The translations under genes and the position numbers were made by a program. A stretch of DNA of 64,000 nucleotides. Source: Camillea tinctor. Lineage: Eukaryota > Ascomycota > Sordariomycetes > Xylariales > Xylariaceae. The stretch spans positions 124,001-188,000 of the forward strand of contig MU394056.1 of assembly GCA_022578605.1 (NCBI GenBank), given 5' to 3'. Shown here piece after piece: positions 48,449 to 59,637 of the stretch; position 1 is the stretch's first letter, and each line of letters begins with the position of its first letter. The notes below the pieces were generated by a model, which was given only the letters and a program-made list of their open reading frames with translations, was not told the origin of the DNA and did not search any database.

Positions 48449-49685
48449 ATGTCGAAATCACCCCCGTTCAACTTATGCCAGCACCTCGAAGCTCAGGCAA
48501 TAAACCCCCAACTCTCATCTCCACTATATAACGGCCGCATCCCGAACGAGATCCGTGCTCTTATATTCGAGTATGCCCTGACCGAGTCACCCAGTCCGAA
48601 TGCCATCACTATCGATTCCAGCCTCCAGTCCAATGGCCACTCAGTGCTCACGCCCGACCCCCGCATGTGGCAAACTAATCAATCCGCGTGTAAGTCCATA
48701 ACGGGCTCTAATGTGCCTATTTTGGGCCTTGGCACATGGTAGCTTAGTCATTCTATAGACGAGCCCATCCCGAATTTATATTATCAGTATCATCATAGCC
48801 ACTAACACCTCCTTCATAACCCTAGCGAGTAGAAGGCGTACGGAAATTGGCTTCGACTGGCTACGTCCCGATAATACCGAGCCTAAGGAGATGACCATCT
48901 CCTTACTGCTAACCTGCAGGCGAGCATATCTGGAGACCCATTCCCTTCCAATTTTGCAGAGGGAGCACACACTATACTGCCTCCGCGGCCATCCGCAAAG
49001 CCTCACCATCGAGGACTTTTTTGAAAATTTCCTGCAAGCGCCCGCTCCCTCCCCAGGACTGCTCCGCAAGGACTTGGTACGTTCCATCCGCCTGTTTACG
49101 CAGCAGTTCTGGCTCGAGGACAACCTCTGGAGGCTGGCTACCTCCAAAGACTGGTTCTGCACAGTCGAGCACCTCCGCATCACCCTGCGGCGCTGCGACT
49201 GGTGGAACTGGGAGCACAACCAATTCCTGCGGATCAACCCGTTCAAGGGCGGCAACGTCTCGCACCCGCTGTGCCTCCAGGAGATGCGCAACAACATGCG
49301 GGCCGAGGATGGCGATGTCTCGTTCCAGGAAAGGGCCTGGGGCCTGGCGTTCGGGCACATGCCCGCGCTGAGAACACTCACCATCGACTTTGAGACGTCG
49401 CAGGATAAGAAGGAGGAGATGGAAGCCATCGTCGCGTGGGCGCTGAAGTGGAGGTTTCCCCTTTCAGACGGACGACACCTCTCCACCGAGGGCGGGCCCG
49501 TCAAGAAAACGTGCTGGCGCGGACTGGCGTATCATTGGAGCAGTGTTGTTCGCAATTGCTACAAGATACGCGAGTGCGATCCTAACTGCAGTTGCCTAGG
49601 AAGAAAGGGGCTCGAGGCCCGTGGGTTCGGGCCAATGTTGTACGTCTGGACCGTAACCTGGAATCCATCTCAGGAAAAGCCCTGA
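48449..49685 (+). CDS. fungal protein of unknown function (DUF7730-like)
   Basis: Exons 48449-48689 and 48826-49685 give 366 aa. The segment RIPNEIRALIFEYALTES, followed after the intron by SLLLTCRRAYLETHSLPILQ, is the layout of a large ascomycete family of F-box-like proteins with unknown role. These often lie in accessory regions. The middle contains DLVRSIRLFTQQFWLEDNLW and a Trp-rich region, and the end a Cys pair (DPNCSCLGRKG). I see no transmembrane segment or signal peptide. The splice model uses the TAG acceptor at 48823-48825, because an earlier acceptor leads to a stop. Not part of any visible operon-like group. Confidence 0.7.
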
Positions 49686-52655
49686 TTTGGCAATAATGAA
49701 AAATTCACGGCTCGCTTTTATACCAGTCAGGTGCGAGGGGGTGTTGATGAAGGATTTTGTTCTGGCGTTAGGGACACTCGAGAGATAATACACACATTGA
49801 TGGAAGAATGCAGCTATGTATTCATGATTATATTGCTATCACTCTTTGCTAATTACTATATAATTATGATGATGTCACGGACTATATATGAGCTAATAGC
49901 CAACAAGCTATCAGCGTTCGCTTTTGCTTGACAGATGATAAGAAGAAAATGATTTTTTTGAGTAATAATCGTGTAGGTTAGTAGTATTCCCATGGATTTT
50001 ACACGATGAAGTTATAGGAGACGATGCGGGAAAGAAAAGAAAATAAAAGAAGAGAAGCTTAAGCTGAAAGCTTTTTAAGGGGCTTTAAAACTGCTATCTC
50101 ATACCATATAATTGTTTTACTTTTGAAATTATAAAACCTTCTGGTTCAGGCTGTCTGATGAGAGGCAATGAGAATTCTTTATTATTTTATAAAATATCAT
50201 GGGAAATTATGAGAAAAACGCCTTTTATCCCACTTCCTACTGGAGCTTTTTCGGGGAAAAAGAATTTCTCATAAGTTACCAGGGAGCGTATGGGAATTGG
50301 GGGTTTTCAAACAAGATGAGAGTGTATATAGCCCTAGGTAGGTTACGCCCTTATAATCGTAGGCTGATCCCAGTAGTATCGTGCCTACCTAAGTCACGAG
50401 GGGCCAAAGAGGTGGCTAACACTATTGCCTACGTTTCGTCGTAGCAGACCATTTTACCCGAATTTTAGGAGCCTGTCCTTGATCTTACAACTCTACTTGT
50501 AGGATAGTCTGTATATTCGTACTATATTGAACTTCCATTAAAGTCTTCCATTAAAGTAGTGTCAGTTGCCACGTGGATCCTTACTATCTTTATCACATTA
50601 ATCACTGCATAGTGTACCGGGGATGGAAGAGACCCCTTACCGTTAGCTGTAATTATGGGGTTGTGGGGAGCTGAAGCTAGTCTTCAGCCTATGACACCCA
50701 ATTTCCCATACTATTCAATTGTATAGAAAGCGTATGCGTAAAAACAAGGCGAACCGTTTATTTTATCTTCGGAATCCGGTTCTGGCCACCGAAAAAAAAG
50801 TAGTAAAAGCTACTAATATCACAAAGGAGCGAATTATATTTACACTTAGACTTCTTGATTGTGGTTCATAGAGACTAGTTCTCCTAGTCCCTACAACAAT
50901 AGGGTCACAGTTTAGGACAACAAGGTCCTAGGTTAGATGGTATTGTCATCTACTACTTCTACTACACTCTATGGAAGATGAGAAAAACTCTTCTAACACA
51001 ACTACATAGTGATACAGCTAGATCCTCTTCTAGAATCTATAGTGTTTAAGAAGTTACAAACGAATCATCGTTGTTGTCATCATTACCCTAATCCCTTATT
51101 GTTTTAGTTACGATGTAATTTCAGGGCTTGATTGGCTTTCTCCCTTCCACGTTGCGTAGTCATACTTGTGGCATTGATATTCCAACAGTGAGGCTCTCTC
51201 ATAATGACACAGCCCTGAGAAGAGAACTGTGGGGTGGGGAGAGCCTGTCTGCATATGCAGAGGCTATGGTGGGGGCTTCCTTTGTACTTGAGAAGGTATT
51301 CCCGAGCCTTGTTTACAAAGGATTCAACGCAACACAACGCTTGCGATTCCAGACTCAATGTAGTTGGTTGATATCACCGAGTGGTTAAGTAGCTTCAAAG
51401 CACTAGACTATTGCTCAAACTCGGTAGTTTCAATGACATAGGTTATATCTTTGTGAGTTATATAGTACCATAGCGTTATCACTGACTCTATTTCAACTTC
51501 AAGGATATATACCTCAGGGTTGTATAGTCATTTGAGGCTATGCTACGTGCCTGTGTTCATCTGTAAATAACCATGTCATAATATGCACGCGATGCCAAGT
51601 CCTATACACATTAAGTAAGGCTAGATGAATAGTTGGGTTCTAGCATAGTTAATCATTCCGTTTTTGTAACTATTAACTAGTATAACAATGGTTCTATGTT
51701 AACAATAATATCACTATCACCCTAGGTAGGTGGTTACTAATCGCTGCCTATGCATCTTCTCGTTAGCTTTTCGTCGGTGAACCGTCATTTTCATATTGAT
51801 AAGATAGAAACATCCTTTTAAGAATGTCCCGTCTTACCCTATATTATTCTATATTTTCCTCTTCTTTTCTTATTCCTAATGTCCTATCAATCTATTGGGA
51901 ATCCAGACAATCGTGCCTTTTCAGCTTGAGCCACCATCAATAGGCTCTGGTTATCAGGATTCAAACGAGACCTCAGCGAGCGTGCAAGAGGCACCAGGAA
52001 TCACATCCGAACCCGGTGACCCGACAAAATAAAATGAAATTTTTAGGGCCGTACTTATCCTAATTCTCATTGTAATACCACCATTCGTCATTATGAGAGT
52101 ATATTCAATGATAATATTAAAGGAGGTCAGAATTTCTGATTGTGAGTACTCCTAAACTATCGCGAAAAGGGTGAATCCTAATAAGGAATAGTGATTGGTA
52201 TTGCAGCATTTGTACGTCAGACTACCTTAACTAAGGTGCCAAGGTGGATGTCTAACCATACTTACACTCTCCTAGGGCTTCTATGAGTTAGTATTCCTTG
52301 TGATGGTTTGTGGAGGACGTGTCGAAGATGCGACTGGGACGTTGTGGTTGTGGGTTTTAAGTTTTGGTATTATGCTAGGTGCGCTCTTGAGCGTGTGAGA
52401 GAGGATTCTTTATTTTTTTTTTTCTTTAGCACACGAGCTAGATAACCTCCCACGCGTTGTGGGCAGACCTGGCTGCTTTGGAGTAGGCTAGAGAAATAGC
52501 GAGTGCGATGGGGATGTAAAGTTTGATTATGGTCTACCTGGATTGAGGACTTTTAGTGAGGGAGTGCGAGATAGTGATTTTGCTGCGTGGTGCAAGATTA
52601 AAGAATCGTAAGGTTTGATCCTCCAGGTTCGCATGTCCATGATATAGAGCTTTAT
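49686..52655. other. 3-kb accessory region with gene relics
   Basis: AT-rich, without an intact gene. It contains a possible terminal-exon relic (about 51906-52032: QTIVPFQLEPPSIGSGYQDS continuing to a TAA, preceded by a CAG acceptor) and a tRNA-like segment at about 51370-51452. A possible decayed LTR-like stretch (TGTCAGTTGCCACGTGG near 50560) is also present. None is strong enough for a call of its own. Confidence 0.45.
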
Positions 52656-53273
52656 ATGGGTTCTCCCCTTTTGGTGGAGATAAAACCAGACGGTTCCTTC
52701 TGCGAACTATTCAGTAAGAGTGATCATGATCTTGATGATCGTTTGAGAGTTGAATATCTTACCAATCTAAGGGGAGTAGGCCATTGGATCACTCCTTTCT
52801 CCTTCTATGTAGCTGTTTATCGCGATGATGTGGCTGGTCATACGCATGGTAAACTAAGTCCTTTCCTCCTGGCTCCCACTTTTAGGAATCTACATGATTG
52901 AGCAAGTAGGTATCGAACATTTAAGTTAGTACCGAAGCTTATATCTTGTAAAACTTCTCATATATACGCTGTAAATTTCCTTAAAAAAGGACGGGGTGGG
53001 TAACTCTGGTCTTTGATAGTCATAAGCTATTTTGAGGTGGTTATTGCCGTCTATATTATAACAGTGCAACTTGCTTCGAGAGGAATGGCTCTCCATTCAT
53101 CATATCCCCCAGATGCTATTTACGAAGGGAAGGAAATATATAAGAACCCCGACCTTGCCATTCCCTTTCTCAAAAAAGCTTCCAAGGGGTCACTTCCAGG
53201 TTTTCAACTCTGGGATGTTAATGCATCTCCTAGAGAGGTGACTGGTAAATACATCTTGTATGTTTTCCATTGA
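52656..53273 (+). pseudogene. interrupted open frame, unrecognised
   Basis: In one frame the segments 52656-52901 (MGSPLLVEIKPDGSFCELFS...) and 53004-53273 (...SSYPPDAIYEGKEIYKN, ...SLPGFQLWDVNASPREVTGK) read like protein but are separated by two in-frame stops (TGA near 52899 and TAA near 53001). No normal-length intron removes both cleanly. I take it as a decayed gene or two exons of one I cannot model. No family is recognised. Confidence 0.3.
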
Positions 53274-53409
53274 TGTCCTATCAATTATCATTTTCATGTG
53301 ATATCAACACAGCGTTCTTTACTCACAATTCTTAGTACATTCGTTTGGAACGTTTCTCATATTTCACACCAACACAAAAAGTTGATATTACTTCTCCGTT
53401 ACCTCTACT

Positions 53410-54312
53410 ATGGATTTTATCATCCGAACCGTACCCTGTAGGCTGATGTCCTATAATGCAATGAACGAGTTTGTTCGACCGACGTATCGTTCCTTCAGAC
53501 GTGATCGAGAAATGATTCTGTTTCTGGAACAGGATGAGTCGAGCGTCTCGGTCCCTGAGGGCTGGGCACGGTATACGAGAACGATCCAAGGCGAGCGATG
53601 GGCTGAGGTGGTTATGACGCGTGATAGTTATGCACAAACACGGCGCAATTTACTTACCCGACGATACTTGCCCGTGATGCAGCACAGGGAATCTACTTGG
53701 AATAGCCGCAACATGAGATGTCTTATTATGAAGTGGGATGAAGACATGATTTTGGTGAAACCTAAACCGGTGCTGGTTGGAGGTTCGTTCGACTATCGGT
53801 TTCCTAGTCTAAATCTACCCTACGAGAAGATCAAAAAGCTAGCCTTGGTAATTGGCGAGCGCCGCCAGACAAATTGGGCCTACAAATGGCTGGATGTCCA
53901 TCTCTCGTCACTGAAGCATCTCGAAGAGGTCGTTTTCATAGATAGCAATGCGTTGTTGTACATTCAAGATGCTATCTTGGGCGAGTCTGGATCATGGCCT
54001 GCAGGCTCGCTGAAGACGTATACTCTCATGCCGCCACTCCCGAGAGAAGTGAGGAGCGAGCAAGGTCAGCAGACAAGACCCTTCCCGGCACCAGCGACGA
54101 TAGTAACTTCGACCCAGGACGGAGCGCGCAACTGGGGATGGGTTCCGATGGGGCCTGACGGGTTGAGCGTGGTCCAGACGCTCGAGTATTTGAACATGGT
54201 GTACAGGGTACATCAACGGGGGAGGGGTCTTTCGATGGCCTTTGTGGTATATGCGGTGTCCAAAGATACAACGGGATCGGTCACCTTGGCCAAATGGCTG
54301 GCTAGCATGTGA
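53410..54312 (+). CDS. hypothetical protein, 2EXR-like
   Basis: Single open frame of 300 codons. The middle (RRYLPVMQHRESTWNSRNMR, then DEDMILVKPKPVLVGG, then YEKIKKLALVIGER and LSSLKHLEEVVFIDS) has the layout of fungal 2EXR-type proteins: a basic helix, a segment describing a strand-rich core, then LKHLEEV. The usual N-terminal LP.EIR.KIW motif is missing, so the gene may be 5'-truncated or have an unrecognised first exon. The upstream interrupted frame at 52656-53273 could be part of the same locus but lies in another frame. Function unknown. Confidence 0.45.
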   Translation: MDFIIRTVPCRLMSYNAMNEFVRPTYRSFRRDREMILFLEQDESSVSVPEGWARYTRTIQGERWAEVVMTRDSYAQTRRNLLTRRYLPVMQHRESTWNSRNMRCLIMKWDEDMILVKPKPVLVGGSFDYRFPSLNLPYEKIKKLALVIGERRQTNWAYKWLDVHLSSLKHLEEVVFIDSNALLYIQDAILGESGSWPAGSLKTYTLMPPLPREVRSEQGQQTRPFPAPATIVTSTQDGARNWGWVPMGPDGLSVVQTLEYLNMVYRVHQRGRGLSMAFVVYAVSKDTTGSVTLAKWLASM

Positions 54313-55367
54313 TCCCTTCGACAGCTAGAGATAGAGAAGCCGGCGGGCATAGCGGTTTACTCATGTTGAAGCCAGCAGACTGGATATGATGTTCTGGAAA
54401 GACGTCAAGGATATGGCATCAGTATCAGGCGGAAAAGCATGGATTATGAAAAGCCCCCTTATTGTGTTAACTTGCATGCATAAAACCTGGGTTAGCAGGT
54501 AAACAAACAGATTATATAAAACCAGAAGAAAAATCAAGTTCAAAATTGTTTTGATTTAAGATGAGTTCGGTTCTTTTCACCTCGATGAATATTCACATAA
54601 AGGGGAACAAATACCTACTCAGTTAGGTAGGTTATGTACAGTGGGTGGAAATCGAAAACGACCAATTTTTTCCTCATCGAAATCACCAGTTTATTTAACA
54701 ACTATAAATATTTAAAACTATAAAAAATAATTTATGTAATATATAACATTTATTGAAATATGTACTGCTTTTATTTTATTTTTTCCATTTTTTAAAAAAT
54801 TAATAAATAATAAAAAACATTTTTTTATTTTATTAAACTTAAATATTTTAAAACAATGGTTAAAATAACCGTGTATTTATTTTTAAGTATAACTTTATAT
54901 ATAAAAATATAAAAAATAAATAAAAGTTATATTAATAAAGTTTATTACTTAATATTAATAAACATATTTTTTATTTATTTTAATACGTTATACTTTAAAA
55001 GTTATAGCTATTTAAATAAGTAAGGTTATATAGTTAAAATAAGGTGGGAAAAATTGGTCGTTTTCAATTTCCACCCACTGTAGGATCATACTTTTTGCCA
55101 TCTGGGGACATCCTGGTAAGGTGCATAAAGTTTAAATCGGTTGCCCCACGTTATTTTTCAAAAACACGCCAAAAACGCGTCTTAAGGCCAGGCTTAAGCG
55201 CGTTGTGTTTCTCCCCTCCAATTTATCAATTAAACTCACATTCGTCTTGGTCTGCATTCGAATACCTCAACTTATACCCCCCCATACTATTGATGAAGAA
55301 ATTGGATATTCTCGTGTTTTCAAAATCTGAAAACACTATAATTTCCAATTGACCCTGTCCCCTCAAA
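54313..55367. other. intergenic region containing an inverted-repeat element
   Basis: Most of this interval is the transposon-like element at 54639-55080, listed separately. The remainder is the end of the preceding unit and the ctf18 leader. A 102-codon open frame at 55044-55352 begins inside the element terminus and has no domain. Confidence 0.55.
54639..55080. mobile_element. TA-flanked inverted-repeat element with A/T-only-like interior
   Basis: The ends are inverted copies beginning CAGTGGGTGGAAAT, about 32 bp long with one C/T difference between arms. They are flanked by TA on both sides (54637-54638 and 55081-55082). TA target duplication and a CAGT start are typical of Tc1/mariner elements. 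The 442-bp body is almost entirely A and T and has no open frame, so it is non-autonomous or degraded. The single C-to-T change between arms and the A/T interior are what repeat-induced point mutation would produce, but a naturally AT-rich MITE is also possible. Confidence 0.85.
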
Positions 55368-58300
55368 ATGCATCGAGCCTCCTCTCCCGTCATCTATCCA
55401 CCGAGCTCTTCTCCCGTAGTAGCAGCAGCAACGGCAGCGAAACGCACCAAACCGCATCCCGACCCTAAACCCCGATCTCGAGCTAAGGCTGGTTTTCTTC
55501 TCGACGATGATTCCGACGACGATCCTGCATATCCAGAACCTGCGCCCAAGCGACGAATGCTTAGCAGTCCCGACGACCGCACAGGAGCGGACTTGACAGA
55601 AGCATCCTCTCCTCCTCCGTCGGTTCTCCCCGATGCACTCCCGGAGCCCGCAGTCCCAGTGCCCGTAGAAGCCTCACAAACACGAGACGAGGAGAGTCAG
55701 GTTACTAAATCTATATTCGATGCTTTGTTTCCTGCCAACAAGAGCACCAGTACATCGATACCGATTTTGGAGCGGCCATCAGAACCACAGCTCCGTAGCA
55801 CTTTCAAGATCACGACATGTTCCGGCAAAACGATCAACATCAAACAGCGAAGGGTGAATAATGAGCAGTCTTATGAACGCATGGTGGCAGCACGGTCGAA
55901 GACGAAGGAAGGTCGGGCGAAACGCAGTTACTATGGCATTGATATTCATGAACTGGTTAATGCGATTTCTAAAGACACCACAAACAAGCAGCCCACCGAG
56001 CCTGCCACTACTAGCCCTGACGAGCCTATGCCTTCGGTGGAAGACCATGCAAGCAAGAAACCCAGGAAGACTCTACTGTGGACCGAGAAGTATCGCGCTA
56101 GGAATTTTATGGATCTAGTTGGAGACGACCTCACCAATCGACAAGTGCTGCGGTGGCTAAAGCGTTGGGATCCGCTTGTTTTCCCCGGAGCGGCCAAGTC
56201 TCGGCCGGCCATCCGGCGGCCTGGGGCCAAGTCCGAGCCGGAGGAGGAGAAGCCGCATCGGAAGATCCTGATGCTTACGGGTCCCCCCGGACTTGGAAAG
56301 ACAACCCTTGCCCATGTCTGTGCTCGACAGGCGGGGTACGAAGTCATGGAGATCAACGCCAGCGATGACCGCAGCCGAGATGTAGTCAAAAACCGCATCC
56401 GTACAAGTCTGGGTACGGAAAATGTCAAGACGGTGCAACAGCAGAAGCCCCAGGCTGGCAAACCACAGAAGCTAGCCCGACCCGTGTGCGTGGTGGTCGA
56501 TGAAGTGGATGGTGTGGTAACTGGCTCCGGAGCCTCTGGTGAAGGCGGCTTTATCAAGGCGCTAATGGATCTTATCACGACTGGGGAGAAGAACGCTGCT
56601 GCACCGGACGGCGCAGCCCAGAATGCTGGGCGGCGTAAGAAGAAAGGCGACGACTTCCGTCAGATGCGACCTCTCATTCTCATTTGCAATGACGTGTATC
56701 ATCCTTCCCTGAGACCCCTGCGTCTATCGGGCTTGGCTGAGATTATTCATGTGGGAAAGCCTACTGTTGATGCGGTAGTAGCTCGTCTCAAATCGGTTTT
56801 TGAGAAGGAGGGAATACCTTGTGAGAAAGATGCTGCGCGGAAGCTATGTGAAGCTGCGTGGGGTATGAGCAGTGGCATTGATGCGAAACGAGGTGCCGAA
56901 AGCACTGCAGAAGGAGATCTCCGAGGTATCATGGTTGTGGGAGAATGGGTAGCTGGCCGAATCAGGTCTATGCCATCGAAAGGGCCTCTGTGTCTAACAC
57001 GCCAATGGGTTGAGCAGAATATTGTGCGCGACTTGTCGCACGGCGGTGGCGGTGCTAGAGGGGTTGGTCGAGGAAATGTGAAAGACATCGTAGCCCGTAT
57101 CTTCCAAGACGGCGCGGGATTCCCGAAGGGAAATGTTCTCATAACAGCCCCGACAACTAAACATGTAAACGAGCAGCCACAAGCACAGCTAGGCTTCTCT
57201 GAGCAACAGAAGAAATACGGCATGGAAAGATTGCGGGAAATGGTTGAGACCAGCGGCGATGTCGATAGGGTGATAACCGAAGTTTTCTCCGAATATCCCA
57301 CGCACGAGTTCAACGATGACTCGTTTCTCACCAAGCCCGATGCGGCATACGAGTGGATGCATTTCCACGACACATGCTCTTCGAGGCTGTTTGGAAACCA
57401 AGACTGGGAATTGACGCCTTACCTCAGCCAACCGGTTCTGGCTTGCCACCACCTATTCGCTTCCCCAATCCGTCGTGCTAATCTGGGGTACGACAGGAAA
57501 TGGGGCGATGCTGAAGATGAAGCACCGCCGCTCCCCTTTTCTGGACCAAGAGCAGATTTTGTCGCGCGTGAATCGGAGAAAGAGAACCGCGCAATGCTCC
57601 AAGCGATACAGGCTCAACTGTCGCCAACACTGATACGTTCCTTCCGCAGTGCTGAGGACATTTCAGTCGATTTTCTCCCGTACCTCATTCGATTAGTGTC
57701 GCCTGATGTCAAGCCAGTCGTAGTTGGCGGAAGCGGAAGTGGAACTGCTAGTGTGAGAAAGGAGAGTGAGAGGATGATGGTGAAGCGAGCGGCAGATGTG
57801 CTGGCTCAGGTCGGGATCGAGCTTCATCGCGGCAAGATCGAAAATGAGTCAGCGTTTAGCCGCGGGCCGCAATGGGTGTATCGCATGGAACCGTAAGTGG
57901 ATAAGTAATCAGCACATAAATGGATGGAAACACGATAACTAACTAACCGCTCTATAGTGATCTTGACGTGCTAGCTACCTTTGAAACATCAGCGGCAGTT
58001 ATATTGGGCACACAGGCGCCGACCCGATACGCAGTCCGCCAGGTGCTCGACCAGGAGCTGCAAAGAACAAAGGCCCTGCGTGAAGCATCGGCACGACAGG
58101 CGCGGTTCCGGGCTAGTAACCCGAGCGCCACAGAAGAGGCGATATTCCATGACAAAGAGAACCTTAAGGCTCAGAAAGCTGCCGCTGACAAGGACACCCT
58201 GCCCGCAATCCCTGTAAAGAAAGACTTCTTCGGTCGCGTCATCGTCAAGCCTGACGTGCGGCCACTGCAGGAGACAGACGGTAACGGCGAGAAGAGGAAG

Positions 58301-58417
58301 CAAGGAGATGAGCCTCTCGGTAAGGGAGAGACAAAAGTCTGGGTCACATACCACGAGGGATTGAATAACGCGGTCAGAAAACCGATTACCTTGGGCGAAC
58401 TCCTAAGAGGATTGTAA
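55368..58417 (+). CDS. ctf18: Ctf18, alternative clamp-loader large subunit
   Basis: Large subunit of the Ctf18-RFC complex, which loads PCNA for sister-chromatid cohesion and checkpoint signalling. Exons 55368-57892 and 57958-58417 give 994 aa. A low-complexity N-terminus with Ser/Pro/Ala is followed by WTEKYRARNFMDLVGDDLTN, the RFC box II. Walker A GPPGLGKTT is at about residues 305-313, and INASDDRS is the following RFC box. Walker B VVVDEVDG is at about residue 374, and a GSGASGEGGFIKALMDL region and LILICNDVYHPSLRPLR (sensor 1) follow. The C-terminal part (ETSGDVDRVITEVFSEYP... and PITLGELLRGL) matches the Ctf18 tail that binds Ctf8/Dcc1. The intron near residue 841 is 65 nt. Confidence 0.94.
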
Positions 58418-58757
58418 GACATTTTATATTCACCCGGGTATATACATAATTGCACAGGGACGTCAAAAAAGGAAATAAAGAAATGGAAGGAGAATAGCGG
58501 ACTGGTCATCAGAGGCGCTTGGGGAAAGCGGCATGTATATATTGGACAATATTTTTACTCTTGGTGTATGACCGGTTCTTAGAGCAGTGGCAGATCCAGC
58601 ATGGCGTCGCCTATTGTATTGTACTGGCGTTTGTTAGCAGGATATTTACGAATGATGACTTGAGCAGCCCTTTAATGTTGTAGGGATTGGTCTATGAAAA
58701 CTTAGAAATCAAGAACTAGTGACAATTAATTTTAAAAAGTCTCCCCCCCTCCCATTC
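58418..58757. other. convergent 3' region
   Basis: About 340 bp between the ctf18 stop and the HIT gene stop. I see no gene. Confidence 0.6.
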
Positions 58758-59637
58758 CTAGCCCACCAACTCCCCGTCCCCTCTTTCCCCTTCCCCCATC
58801 CCCCTCAGCACCTCCCGGAAAACCTCCGCCTCCGCCTCCATCTCCTCCATGCTGCGGGGCTTCCGATCCTGGTCCTCGATGCGCGGGAACGCGCCGCCGG
58901 GCTCCGGCCGTCCCCGATCCCGGTCCCGGTCCCGGTCCCACAGCGCCCCGCCCACGTTCCCCGCCTCCGCCGCCATCAGCTCGTAGAGCGCGTCGCCCGG
59001 CCCGTCGCCCGGCTTCGCCGTCGCGCCCCGGATCCGCGGTATCACGTGCACATGCACGTGCGGCACCGTCTGCCCCGCGCCCGCGCCGTCCTGGATCGCG
59101 ACGTTGAAGGACCCGGCTTCCGGGCCGGGAGGGGCTCGGGCGGCAGAAGATGAGGGTGAGGGAGAAGGGGGGGAATGGGGGGGAGAGGAGAAGTAGTGCC
59201 GCGCGAGCATCCGCTGCACCCGCTGCACCGACAGGAAGAGATCGGTGAGCTCGGCCGCGGAGAGCTCCGTGAGCCGCTGGTGAGGCCGCGTCGGGCACAC
59301 GAGGACGTGGCCTAGGAGCAGAGGCTTGAGGTTTACCAGGGCGAAGGAGTGGGGCGTTGTGAGGAAGACCTAGGGAGGGGGGGTTAGTGAGGTGGATTTG
59401 GGGAAGGGGAAGGGGAAGGGGAAGGGGATTGGGTTGGGGATATGAGATAATGTGGTGACCTTGCTTATACATGAGGCTACCTATATACCACGTTGGGTGA
59501 TGTCATATCCCTGGCTTCACGCATCAAAAGGCCAAAAAAAAACCCCCCCAGAAATGTGTGGTTACCTGACTAGTGACTTCAAAGGGCCCGAAGTAGATCG
59601 GCCCGGTCGGTCGGGAAGGAGATGATGAGGATGCCAT
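58758..59637 (-). CDS. hnt2: Fhit/Hnt2-type HIT hydrolase (diadenosine polyphosphate)
   Basis: Minus-strand exons 59566-59637 and 58758-59369, phase 0, give 227 aa. The protein starts MASSSSPSRPTGPIYFGPFE and continues VFLTTPHSFALVNLKPLLLG, then HVLVCPTRPHQRL. The HIT triad is PHVHVHVIPR at about residues 126-136. Fhit-class enzymes split diadenosine triphosphate (Ap3A) to AMP and ADP. Two insertions are unusual in length: a Pro/Ser-rich one (about residues 73-92) before the Gln/Asp region AIQDGAGAGQ, and an Arg/Asp-rich segment (DRDRDRDRGRP) after it. The second exon is strongly GC-rich. The start was taken at the ATG giving the most Fhit-like N-terminus; an ATG 29 codons upstream is in frame too. 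Confidence 0.88.
59399..59430. repeat. GGGGAA hexamer repeat in the HIT gene intron
   Basis: About five near-perfect GGGGAA units (plus strand) lie in the only intron of the HIT gene. They give a pyrimidine tract on the transcribed strand, close to the acceptor. Confidence 0.6.

Noticed and set aside
50560..50898. TGTCAG...ACAACA stretch resembling a solo LTR
   Set aside because: No matching 5-bp target duplication and no second copy or primer-binding site in the window.
58719..59472. Large frames opposite the HIT gene and a third frame on its strand
   Set aside because: Arg/Pro/Gly-rich products of GC-rich sequence, lacking the HIT motif and any splice logic.
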